NCBI RefSeq assembly: GCF_020520425.1 | Contig: NC_079492.1 | Coordinates: 143,375,861-143,439,860, forward strand | Direction: 5' to 3' | Length of the DNA stretch: 64,000 nucleotides | From: Spinacia oleracea | Taxonomy: Eukaryota > Streptophyta > Magnoliopsida > Caryophyllales > Amaranthaceae | In this document: positions 47,651 to 58,162 of the stretch, piece after piece | Layout of the letters: each line of letters opens with the position of its first letter | Position numbering within the stretch: position 1 is the stretch's first letter | The notes under the pieces: generated by a model | Databases searched by the model: none | The model's input: the letters and a program-made list of their open reading frames with translations, nothing else | What the model was told of the DNA's origin: nothing | Translations under genes and position numbers: made by a program

Positions 47651-48013
47651 AGATGATTTTATGGTTACTCGTTTCCTTTATGGGGAATGCACTTATTGCT
47701 TTTATGGGGAATGCACTTATTGCTTTTACGGGGAATTAAAGATTATTAATTGTTGATTGTTGGAAACTTAAAACAAATTTGAAATTCAAAATTAAATTTT
47801 CAAAACAGATTTCAAATTTCAGTTTAAAATTTTCAAAAGAGATGAATCTTTTAAAATTGAGGTGGCATATTATAAGTGGTGGTGTGCAAGATGCTCTTGT
47901 ACACCTTGTGTACTTCTATCATCATCCTGCTTATTTAGTATTGTAATATTAGTTGGGTTTTGTTTTCTTCGACTTTATGTTGACTGGAGTAACCATCAAA
48001 TTGGAAAATTATA

Positions 48014-48323
48014 CTCCCTCCGTCCCAAAATTATATTCCTGCTTTTTTAAACGAGCGTCCCAAAATTATCTTTCTGTTTCTAATTTTTGCTACTATGGTT
48101 CCCACTTTCTCATGTACTATATTAATTAAAATTGAATTGAAAACCCAACCATGTACTATATTCCACTTTTCCCATGTACTATATTCTCTTTTACATGTAC
48201 TTTATTCTACTTTTCCATACAACTCAATCATCATTTATACTTTATTTTACTTTTTCATGTACTATATTCCACTTTTCTTAAAATCTTTTTGGTCAAATAA
48301 GAAGATTTATGGGACGGAGGGAG
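48014..48323. mobile_element. Stowaway-like MITE
   Basis: CTCCCTCCGTCCCAAAATTA at the left and ATGGGACGGAGGGAG at the right, flanked by TA. The inner sequence has repeated CATGTACTATATTCCACTTTT phrases, so it belongs to a different subfamily from the TTAATACTCG copies. Confidence 0.85.
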
Positions 48324-48674
48324 TATAAGTTTGTTTGTTTCACCAATTGACTACTTGTCAATTAAGCGTCTCTTGAAATGATTCTAAGAAGTTGTTTTAA
48401 GGAACGTTTTCACACGAAATTATTACACCGACAATAAGTACAAGGTTTATAAGATTGACTGTGAGGGGATAAAAAGAAATGATTGGCTGTGCATCAGCCA
48501 CGTACTCCGGTGTGTTTCATCTTTTCTTCGGTCTTACTTTTTGTATTTTTTTTTCTTTACGTTACAAAGAAAGAGACAAAAAATGATCGACCATCATTAG
48601 TGTGCACTTAAAATTATACAAGTTGAATTTAATTATGAGAAACAGGGTAGGGTTTCTAATTTCTATCACATATA

Positions 48675-49001
48675 CTCCCTCCGTCCCGGAATACTCGACC
48701 CGGTTTAACCGGCACAAAGTTTAAGGGACTTGAATTGACTTATTTAATTTAATAGGTAGTAGTTGATAGTGGGGTATTATTTTAATGTAGTTAGTGGGGG
48801 GTGGGTTAAGAGGTGGGGTTGGAGGAGAGTAGGGGTTGAATTTTTGATTTTTTTTGTATGGAGTAGGGGGTAGGTGGGTTAATAGGGGTGGAGTGAGAAA
48901 TAATATAATATTGTTAGAATATTTCCATTTTTAGAAACAGGTCAAGTATTAAGGGACGACCCGATAAGGAAAACAGGTCAAGTATTCCGGGACGGAGGGA
49001 G
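48675..49001. mobile_element. Stowaway-like MITE
   Basis: Ends CTCCCTCCGTCCCGGAATAC and GTATTCCGGGACGGAGGGAG with TA flanks, 327 bp. It is close to the reverse complement of the copy at 54249-54575, including the AGTAGTTGATAGTGGGGTAT core. Confidence 0.9.
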
Positions 49002-49332
49002 TAGGGCGCTTCATTACCTTTGAGGCAAACAGGGTGCCCAAACCCTGCCCACTTGCTTAATTGGTCCAACTAAATCATTAACTCGGGTAGGAAAAAAACT
49101 ATCTCACTAGCCATATTTTCCCATGATACACCTTGATCATAGTACGACCCGTCTTGGCAGGTCTGTGCATGATAGATCTCAGGTTCAAATCTCAGCTCCG
49201 GTCCTCATTTATAATTTATTATTGCCATCGAGAGTTGTGGCTTATTCACACTAAAAATAAATAAGTAAAACCTTGGTCATATATAGTTGAATTGATCTCA
49301 TTAACCCCAATTTCTCATGAACTAATATAGTA

Positions 49333-49583
49333 CTACCTCCGTTTCATTAAGTTATATACGTTTTGGAAAATATGTCCAACAATCAAAACTTTGACCACAA
49401 ATTCTTACTATTATGTCTATAAAAAATTATCATGAGATATTTTGTTAGATTCGTCTCAAAATGTATTATATAAATATCAACTTTTTATAATTTTTGTCAT
49501 ACAGAATTGGATATATTTTAGGTCAAACATTACACCGGAGTTTATGCAAATAGTAAGATAAAAACTTTGTGAAACAGAGGCAG
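49333..49583. mobile_element. Stowaway-like MITE (CTACCTCCGTTTCA variant)
   Basis: CTACCTCCGTTTCATTAAGT and GTGAAACAGAGGCAG form imperfect inverted ends with TA on each side. The 251-bp interior is AT-rich. Confidence 0.75.
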
Positions 49584-49832
49584 TAATAAACTAAGTAGTC
49601 ATAATCATTTATATAAAACAAAACCAATACTCCGTATGAAACTTTTACTTGGTACTGGAGTACAAAATAACCTCAAAATTCAAGAGCATATCTGTACTAT
49701 CTATACGTACATGTGCTCTAATTTATTTCATGGACATAAACTTATTGCACATTTTCAGAAACTTATTGCTCAAACTCTACATTGTAGAGTTATTTTAGAA
49801 CTCTAAAGGATCCAAAACCGACTGACCGACAG

Positions 49833-49865
49833 ATTATATTATATTATATTATATTATATTATATA
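49833..49865. repeat. (TTATA)n microsatellite
   Basis: A run of about six TTATA units, just downstream of the broken thaumatin-like copy. Confidence 0.9.
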
Positions 49866-49891
49866 ACACGGTACGTGAATAACGTGATCGA

Positions 49892-50557
49892 TCATGGGCA
49901 GAAAGTGAGCTTATAATTAGTTCCAGAAGGACAAGCAAAAGTACTAGTCTGATCATCATGAGGGTTACTGTATACATCAGGGCATTGGTTCTTAAAAAAC
50001 TGTGAGTCACCATTAGGACCGCAAGAACCACCACCGGCCGTACAAGGATTGTTACACCCATGACTGACCCTAAACTGACCCGGGCATTGCCCGTTTATAT
50101 CGGCCGTACAACGGATATCACGGCACTTACCCTCTATGGCACCGATATTACTAGCGGGAGTGAAGGAGATAGGGATGTTGAACCCTTCAATAAGTGAGGG
50201 ATATCAATGGTGTCATGATCTTGAGTTAGAGTGTATTCAAGTACGGTTTTTGGTTTTTCACCCCAAAAACGAGGGTCACAATCAAGTTTCCCACACCCTC
50301 CTGTTTCACAGTTTCCGTTACCGTTTCCGTCGAAGTTACAACCAGTACGGCCCCAAATACGGGCCATGCTGGTGCCCGGAGGTGGGTTGACGTCCCAGGT
50401 GTAAGGTGTTGCCTTGGTTTAGTTGCTGCCCGCTGCCTGGGTCGGCTGCTGCCCAGACGGTGTAGGGGCAGTTGTTGAGTACTGTGATTGTGGTTGCATT
50501 GGTGAAGACGATGAAGGAGATTAGAAATGTGATAAGGAAAGCAGATAGAGGACTCAT
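49892..50557 (-). pseudogene. Broken thaumatin-like gene (14-Cys family, fourth TLP)
   Basis: It starts [18 protein letters not shown] and ends TNYKLTFCP, so both ends of the protein are present. It resembles the genes at 23121 and 29474 and has the same shortened Cys loop ([12 protein letters not shown]). Two small insertions (7 bp after QLNQGNT and 2 bp after DTIDI) put the central ~60 codons out of frame with the two ends. The promoter keeps the TATA box (about 50625-50637) but the GCC box has changed to a non-matching sequence. The gene is therefore probably dead, unless the insertions are assembly errors. Confidence 0.85.
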
Positions 50558-51284
50558 TGTGGTATATGTATGGTACAATGGTACGTACGTAGTTGATTGG
50601 ATGTGTGGAAATGGTAGAAAATGAGGTTGGTTTATATAGAGTTTCGAAGCACCTAATCTGATGTTGTTTGCGTAAGTAATGGGGAAAAAGCTAATACGTA
50701 ATGCTCCTAGACTCCTAGTAAGGAATTTTCAAATATTTGGCACATTCTTGACGAGGAAGTAAAAACACATGTCTGATATGTGTGTCCAAATACATATCAG
50801 AACATAAGACAAAATAGGAAAAAGGACAAAAAAAAAATTAAATGGTACTTTTCTAAACACAAATGGTACTTTTTTTTACTCCGTAGAAATTTCTCCGCCC
50901 AAGGAAAATAAGGAAATTTATACTAACTTTTCTTGTTGAGTTGTCAGTGCCACGTGTCATACTTGGTACTACACATACTTAAAAATGGTCGTGGGTCGGG
51001 CTGGACTGGACTTAAGGAGTTAAGGCCGAACCCAAGGGTCATGGACTTGAACAGGCTTGATCCACACCAAGTTCACTAGTATCGAGTCGGTCCACGCCAG
51101 GCCAAAAATTTCAAGAATGGTGCCCAAGCCAAGTCTAGGCCCATGGGCTATCGTGTATAAGCCTAATTTTACTATATTTAGCATGTGTTCCCGTCGGGTC
51201 GGCTATGTCGTTTTTTTTGCAAAAAATATCGCCCAGATCCGACCCACAATCATGCTTACGTACGTAGCTAATAGGTATATTGTG

Positions 51285-51440
51285 TACTAGTTGGTAAAGG
51301 TTTCACCATATTACCTAAGGTCATGACTCACGAGTTTGATCATGTTTGTAAAGGTAGGGATCCCCTATCCTTCCTTCGAGTTTTATGCCTAACTTGTATA
51401 GTTGGGCTGATTTACCTATGAAAGGTCTCGATCCAATAGT
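51285..51440 (+). mobile_element. tRNA-type SINE (relative of 21521-21715)
   Basis: It has TACTAGTTGGTAAAGG (A-box region) and AAGGTCATGACTC, as in the copy at 21521, then GGGATCCCC and a TTGGGCTGATTTACC tail region. It is diverged. Confidence 0.5.
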
Positions 51441-53230
51441 ACCATTCACTTTAATATTAAAAAATTGATACCACATTCGCAGTATCATTCTATTGTATTT
51501 CCCATTTTGAACGTTTTAAATCATCACCATGGATTTTCCGATTTTCTCTGTCTTTTACCCTTCTTTTCGCTTAAACTATTCCTTCCTATCTTTTCCAAAA
51601 CAAATACGTAGTATGAAAAAAAACTAAATTAGACAACTAATTAAATTAAATCAGTTGTCATCTCATCTCAATACTTCTATTTCATTCAATCAAATTAATT
51701 AAGTTATATCAAAGGATCTTTTATAGGTTCATAAAACATTCTAACTTCTAGAATGTGGTGTAACCCACCAATTCATTACTACCCAATAACAATATCCACG
51801 ATCCTAAAATTAATAATCACTAACACACTAATTTAAAGCACTAAATCCAACATTATGGTTGTAAACAAGTGTTAAGAACCATCTTGGTTCTACATGTATG
51901 TTTGATTGCTGTTTAATTAGTCAATCTACAAAAATATCACGTCCGTCTAAACGATCGAGTGAGATGATAATAACATTCATCACTCATCGATTACTAGAGG
52001 AAGTGAGGAATATTCAAAGGAAAATATCGAAATTTACATGCCAATAATCCTAATACGTGAGAAGTGTTGAGGAAAAGCTCCAAATTTAACGACAATTAGC
52101 CAATAATCCATTTGGATTTAACTAATGCAACAAAAATGTCAATAATATTTTGAATATTCAAATTGGACAATGATGGACGTGGTAGCGGGGTAGGATTGTT
52201 ACAACTCGGGTTCGAGAAAGGCTAAATCAATTTATCTTTAGTGGGGTATGTAGAGTGTTGATAAATATGAAGAGCTTGATAGGACTGTTAGCGGTTTCTA
52301 TTAGCTGGTTGATCAATTAACAGTTTGTATAAAGTGTTTGGTAAATTAACATAGAAATAGTTGCATCATTTTGACTTTGTGCACTATTTCTATATCAACA
52401 TCGACTCTCCTTTTACACGATGACTTTAAAACAATGTTGTTGGATTAGTGTCAATGTCTACTTTCAAATGATATTAATAGTCAAGGTTATACATTAGAAA
52501 ACGTAAAAGTCAAACTAGTACAAATATTTCTAAGCGAAATACGAAGTATATTTTAGTTGTTTAATGTACAAAATGACAATTGAAGACATTGGCATGGAAT
52601 AATGTAGGTTGGTAAGAGTTGTAATTTTAGACAATATTAGGACAAAATTGTCAGTTTCATCAACTCTTTCAAACATCTAATGCAAAAAACTCATATGTTG
52701 AGTTTTTCAAAATTAGATTTTTCATCTCAAAGCTTTTTTTTCAAACTTTTCCTAACCAAATACTCCCTTAACTTTTTAAAATGATCAAATATCTAATCCA
52801 CGTTAAAACTGTTTTTCTCCAAACCTCTCATTACCTAACACCCCGTTGTCTTTTCTTAATCCGGGTTATTCCTAATTCATGATTACTTGGAGCTTCAGCT
52901 CATTCCTTAATCCTATTTAGTTTTGGTTTAACTTTAATTTGATAGTTTTAGTTGGTTATTCACAATTCCCAACTTATTTTAGGCTTAGCTTATCGTTTAA
53001 TTAATTTATTACTTTAATTAGATTAGTGATTAATTATATTTTGTTTGATTCGAGGGATTTAGAAATGAACTAATTTTCCTTATGTCAAAATTAACTTACT
53101 AAAAACTTGATGAAGTTAAATTTTATCATTTCTTAACATTGTTTACTAACAACAACTTGTTAGTGATAAAAACTCATAAGCCACATACGTTAATTAACAT
53201 TTTTTTTTACATTAAATCATTTCGACAATT

Positions 53231-53352
53231 TTTGTGTAAGGCCGCCTTACCGGGAAGACCACTTTGATTGTTTAACTAATTGGTTTTATTGCTTATCTAA
53301 TTAGTTTCACTAATGCGGTCTTTTGTGTAAGACCGCCTTATATAAAAGTTTG
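53231..53352. repeat. MITE-like repeat with AAGACCGCCTTA end
   Basis: TTTTGTGTAAGGCCGCCTTA at the left and TTTTGTGTAAGACCGCCTTA at the right, with AACTAATTGGTTTTATTGC between. It is the opposite-strand relative of 24058-24285. Confidence 0.55.
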
Positions 53353-53658
53353 TAAAATCATTTACGGGTAATAATTTATTTGAAACAAATTACTACGGAG
53401 TAAATACAAATTATATTAAACCATTTTATGAAGTAATAGTTTAAATCTCGTAAATAAAAAAGCTAGAAACTTGAATTGTAATCAATTACACGAAATAAAA
53501 AAAATAAAGACATTAATGTTTTTTTCATGGAGTATTTCATCCGACCCAAAATAGTCGTTACACTTTTCTTTTCCCTCGTAACAAGAATTAGGGAAATTAA
53601 TTCAATAACGACACAACAAAAACACTAATCATCTCATAAACCCTAATCTAATAAAACT

Positions 53659-53884
53659 CTAATCTGATCGAAATTGTTGTTGCTGTTCTTGTTGATGTTG
53701 TTCTTCTTGAACCGGTTGCTTACGAGCACATTTATGGTCGATGTATAAGTTGCTATATCGGAATCTATTACAACAACGATTGCAATAGTACTTACAATTA
53801 TCATGTTTGGATTTGTTGTGGGCAAGTAAATCGTGTTCATTTTGTAAGATTTTACGACATTTAAGACATACGTCATGCTTTCAT
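53659..53884 (-). CDS. Small C2H2 zinc-finger reading frame (exon or decayed gene)
   Basis: The minus strand from 53877 reads HDVCLKCRKILQNEHDLLAH, then NKSKH, and CNRCCNRFRYSNLYIDHKC before a glutamine-rich tail and TAG (53659). The first part fits C-x2-C-x12-H-x4-H, a classical C2H2 finger. A second cysteine/histidine cluster follows. The frame is about 72 codons and has no in-frame ATG of its own. An ATG at 53884 (ATGAAAG) lies one base out of frame, and a TGA sits directly upstream in the finger's frame. It may be the second exon of a small zinc-finger gene, or a young pseudogene broken at its start. The target is unknown. Confidence 0.45.
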
Positions 53885-54160
53885 TGAGAGCCAAGGTTGA
53901 AGAAGAAAACAGGGGAAGGTTCAGATGAGGGTTTAGGGTTCCTATGTGCAAACTAGCCCTCCTACTTTTAATTGATTCAAATCAGCCTCTTACGTTTTGT
54001 AATTAGTGCAATCCACATCAAAATAAAATTTTGAGCCTAAACCTGAAAACCATTATACAACTTTAATTTCGCCAGAAAACGACTCCAAATTTAACGCTAT
54101 GTAATTTTTGTACATTCCAAATTCTTACTCCAAATTTTAATAATTACAAAACCTTAAATT

Positions 54161-54191
<31 letters not shown>

Positions 54192-54248
54192 GAGAGAGAG
54201 AAAAGAAACAGCAAACCGTATGAAGCAGCAACACCAAGTTCTTAACTA

Positions 54249-54575
54249 CTCCCTCCGTCCCGGAATACTTGACCTGTTTTCCTTATCGGGCCGTCCCTTA
54301 ATACTTGACCTGTTTCTAAAAATGGAAATATTCTAACAATATTATATTATTTCTCACTCCACCCCTATTAACCCACCTACCCCTACTCCATACAAAAAAT
54401 AATTAAAAATTCAACCCCTACTCTCCCCCAACCCCACCTCTTAACCCACCGCCCACTAACTATATTAAAATAATACCCCACTATCAACTACTACCTATTA
54501 AATTAAATAAGTCAATTCAAGTTCCTTAAACTCTGTGCCGGTCAAACCGGGTCGAGTATTCCAGGACGGAGGGAG
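54249..54575. mobile_element. Stowaway-like MITE (reverse orientation of 48675 copy)
   Basis: Ends CTCCCTCCGTCCCGGAATAC and GTATTCCAGGACGGAGGGAG, TA flanks, 327 bp, the same length as the 48675 copy. Few differences are seen, so both inserted fairly recently. Confidence 0.9.
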
Positions 54576-54693
54576 TATACAAATTAAATAAACTACGTAT
54601 TAAAATTGTAATACATGTATTTCGTATTTCGCATAAAGCTGGTTTTCCGATAGATTTTAAAGTACTCAGATTAAGAGTAACCGAAATATACTA

Positions 54694-55036
54694 CTCCCTC
54701 CATTCCTAAATGATCTTCCTATTTGGTGTTTGAGGTGGAAAATAAGAAAATATAATCTTGTAATGATTGGGTGGAAGAGTAATGATTGGGTGTAAGAGAA
54801 AATAATAAATAAATGAAGGAAATTAATAAAGAAATGAAATAGAGAGAAGATATTTTTATTAAAGTAATAAAAAATCATAAAAGTGAGGTTGGTGGGTGAA
54901 TGGAGAAATGTGAATGGATTAAATAAGGGATGGTGGGAAAATTTATGGTAAAAAGTCATGTCCAAAAATAGAAACAGGAAGATCAAATAGGAACGACATT
55001 TATAGAAACAGGAAGATAAAAAAGGAATGGAGGGAG
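54694..55036. mobile_element. Stowaway-like MITE (CTCCCTCCATTCC variant)
   Basis: CTCCCTCCATTCCTAAATGA and GGAATGGAGGGAG ends, inner AGGAAGAT pairs, TA flanks, 343 bp. The open frame inside is a by-product. Confidence 0.85.
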
Positions 55037-55039
55037 TAC

Positions 55040-56107
55040 TTAATAACTAAATTGCACAATTTAGAAAGACATGAAGCTGATTTGCTTTAATTAAAAGCAA
55101 AGGGGTTTATTTACACATAGGGATATGTGGCAAATCAGCCCCAAGACTTATGTCTTATGTGACATAGGGGTTTAATTAAATTTGAATCCTTAAATTTTCT
55201 CTTTCGTAATTAATGAAAATTTCTAATCCCTCAAGTATCCATTCCTTAAATTTGTAGTTCTTTGATTAACTCCTTAATTGTTACGAAATACAATCCTTTT
55301 TAGTAACCGCCTTCTCCCAGATAGTAGCCCTCTACTTACAAATTCATCACATCTCTAACTCATATAGTTTGTTATCGTGGTTTCTTGCTGCCACCATAGC
55401 CTTTTCACTCGTTTTATAAAATTTATAGACCGTTAAGCAAAAGAATGGCCACGAGACATTTTATAGAACCCTTGTGTTATTTCAGGTTAAAATTTAATAA
55501 TATAAGTATGAATTTTTTTAATATTCGCACGCATCGCGTGCAATAAGACTTGTCGATTACTAGAGGAATGAGGAATAGTCAAAAATAAATTATGAAAATT
55601 TACATGCCTAACTCCCGATTACGTAAGATTGTTGAGGAAAAGCTTGAAATTTGATGACATTTAGCCAATGATCCATTTGGCTTTAACTAATGCAACAAAA
55701 TTGTCTATATTATATTTTGAATATTCAAATTGGACAACGGTAGACGTGCGAGAAATGTTAAAAATAGATAACTTTTATATTATAGCGATTTAATTTTTAA
55801 ATATTTTAATCTAACTTTTAATCTGATATATGTAGTATGATATTGTACACCAGCTTTAAATAAAAAAATTGCATCCCAAATGTCACATGGAAGCCCATCA
55901 AGAAAAACACCGACCAAGCTGCCACTTTGCTTCACCGAAAATGCGCAATGCCAACCACCGGCCCATGTAGTTCCTACAAATAGTACTACTTCTTATACCA
56001 AGTACAAATGTTTCCTCATGCATAAAATTTGCCAATCAAAATTTTGTTTCAATTTAATTTGTTTTACTTTCTATCAAGTTTTTCCAATTTTCTCTAGAGG
56101 TTGAATA
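55040..56107. other. Spacer and upstream region of the C2 gene
   Basis: No gene is seen before the ATG at 56108. A block at 55555-55750 (AGAGGAA.TGAGGAATA, CAATGATCCATTTGG, TTTGAATATTCAAATTGGACAA) repeats 52005-52175, so this spacer contains an old local duplication. Confidence 0.5.
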
Positions 56108-57751
56108 ATGGCTCAAGGAACACTTGAAGTTGTTCTTGTCAATGCCAAAGGTCTTGAAAATGCCGATTTTCTCAGTAAGTTGCAATCATCTCTATTCAAA
56201 TGACCGCGAATTCATGTTTGTACATGCATATATCACAAGCATTATAATAATTAATAACATTTCATTTGATTAATTGGAAATGCATTATTTCATTCATGAT
56301 TAGCAATGTGGTTAATGACTAATTAATATATACGCAGATAAAATGGATCCTTACGTGATCCTGAATTACGGTGGCCAGAAACATAAAAGTAAAATTGCAT
56401 CAGGTAATGTACATCTCATAAATATGATTATCTTTTGGAGGCAAAAGTAAGATGGTTGTCCTAATATGTCGTTATAGTTATCGTCTTTTGATCCTTTTCT
56501 CGATCTCTCTCATCATCTGAAAGGACGAGTTAGGTTTTTCCTCTCAAAGTGGTTAACCTGGTTGAATTAAGAATAGAAAAACATCATTTATTTAATTACA
56601 AGCTAGGAAATTAATTAAATTATGAATGTAGGACAAGGATCTGAGCCAGAATGGAACGAAGCTTTTACGTTCGACGTGAATTATTCCGGGGGTGCTCATC
56701 TTACCCTAAAAATTGTGGACAGTGATTTTGGTAAAGAAGATGATTGTGTTGGAGAAGCTACGTAAGTAAACGAAAATGTCTGATTTATTTCTTTATTATT
56801 AATTAAGATTTATGTGTATAAATTTATTAAGAAGCGATTAATTAGCCAATGAACTAATTAATTTAATTATTACAATGTATGTTATAATGACTTTGTAACA
56901 AAAGTATACCACTAGAACCAGTATTATCTGAAGGGAAGGTTCCAATAACATCATACAATGTCGTTAAGGATCAAGAGTTTTGTGGACAGATCAAACTCGA
57001 ACTCTCCTTTACCCACAAGGTAATTAACAATAATCATTTTTTTACGTCATTTCTAACTAGAGTTTGCAAATAGATCATTTGGATTGTATTTTGTTCAGAT
57101 TGGCTTAATTTGTCATATAATTATGTTCAAGTCATTTAAGCATTATCGTAACGTTGATTGCACATACAAGACTTTGGTTCAAAGGTCAGAAATAGACTAG
57201 ACCTGATCATCTTAAACTTGGCCCGTCGGCTCAATTCGTAAATTATATTAGGCTCATTTTCGGGCTTGGCCCAACCTGACCAGATTTTTATTTTGGGGCT
57301 AGTTTTGGACAACTCAAAATTAGAATTTTAGTTATAAAATTGGCATGACACGAAATGAACCGAAATGCCTGCTATTTTGGTCCTAAACAACGGGTTTAGG
57401 GCACAAAAATTGACCCAAAGTCCTCCCCGGTCCGGTATGATTGGCTGATTTTGTAGGCCACCTTGAACCTAGCCCGACCCACCTTTTAATCAGGTCTAAA
57501 TGGAGTTACTGTAGCCTTTAAATCTACTTTGACGAGGACGAAACTACCCTTCTTGATCCTTTTTAACAGTTTTACCTGTGTTTTTCCCCCAACTAGTGGC
57601 ACGCTAAGATATTAAGGTATGTGATACTGTATGACTTATTACCTTTCTCTTCCATAACCAGGCTCACACTGATCACCGCCACGACGTGGAAGCGCAAGAA
57701 GAAAGCTATGGTGGATGGGGAGAGTCTCATCTGACTGGCCGGGAAAAGTAA
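56108..57751 (+). CDS. Single C2-domain protein, elicitor-responsive protein 3-like
   Basis: A small C2 protein expected to bind membrane phospholipid in a calcium-dependent way. Exons: 56108-56174, 56338-56403, 56632-56761, 56905-57019 and 57662-57751. All have GT/AG borders and correct phase, giving 468 nt and 155 aa. The C2 domain fills residues ~4-125: GTLEVVLVNAKGLENADF, the first Asp loop NKMDPYV, then GSEPEWNEAFTFDV, the second loop DSDFGKEDDCVGEAT, and IKLELSFTHK. The tail is acidic/His-rich and ends GGWGESHLTGREK. Length, the MAQGTLEV start and the GGW tail fit the rice ERG3 and phloem-protein-like C2 group. Intron 4 has a dispersed GC-rich repeat. There is no transmembrane segment. 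It is convergent with the MBD gene. Confidence 0.92.
57198..57498. repeat. Dispersed GC-rich repeat in intron 4 of the C2 gene
   Basis: It runs from TAGACCTGATCATC to TTAATCAGGTCTA, about 301 bp. The ends are inverted (TAGACCTGAT/ATCAGGTCTA). It is the same family as 1-165 and 9257-9555 and is the clearest complete copy. Confidence 0.8.
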
Positions 57752-57912
57752 TCTGCATCAACTAACTGTAACATATTCTCATCATCTGTAACTTACTGTT
57801 GAATACAATTCACTACAACTTTTGTCCCTTCAATTAGTTTGTCTGTATATCAGATTGTTGTTGTGTATCAGATTTGGGATACCATTTGTTCTGTTGTTGC
57901 ATTTGCAGCTGC

Positions 57913-57918
57913 AATAAA
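57913..57918 (+). terminator. Poly(A) signal of the C2 gene
   Basis: AATAAA about 160 bp after the stop codon and about 245 bp from the opposing stop of the MBD gene. Confidence 0.45.
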
Positions 57919-58162
57919 ACTTTTGTTCCATGAAATTCAATTGTAATGAAGCCATTAGAAACTGTAACATATAATACAGAGGCAACCGGAATCTGCATCC
58001 ATTAATCTACGGGTTCACCATAAGAAAACACAAGGTTAGAGAGATATTACAAAATGGTTAGAGCTTTAACCTAGTTGCAAACCTTGGGTAAGATGATACA
58101 CTGACTATATACTACAAAAAATTACAACAGATGCTAGTATATGGTAATACTAAGATTATACT

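Larger units (their letters stand above)
41121..47912. mobile_element. Putative 6.8-kb terminal-inverted-repeat element with captured gene pieces
   Basis: The left end (TACACATGGTGTGCAAGAGC..., 41121) and right end (...GCTCTTGTACACCTTGTGTA, 47912) are inverted over about 55 bp, continuing through CACCACCACT and CACCTC. Each end also holds its own palindrome GGTGTGCAAGA/TCTTGCACACC. No clean target duplication was recognised, and no transposase is visible, so the superfamily is uncertain (MULE-like is my best guess). The inside holds RPAP3-like exon fragments (41878-42650), a SINE-like piece, a nested MITE (43975-44298) and a diverged tandem array (43690-47650). Confidence 0.55.
50640..53650. 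other. AT-rich spacer
   Basis: No gene is supported. A GC-rich block at about 50990-51240 (GGTCGGGCTGGACTGGAC) looks like another relative of the GGCCCG repeat. SINE-like and MITE-like pieces are listed separately. Confidence 0.5.

Noticed and set aside
49143-49260. SINE-like sequence with AGGTTCAAATCTC
   Set aside because: A B-box-like word is present but no convincing A box or sister copy was found in the window.
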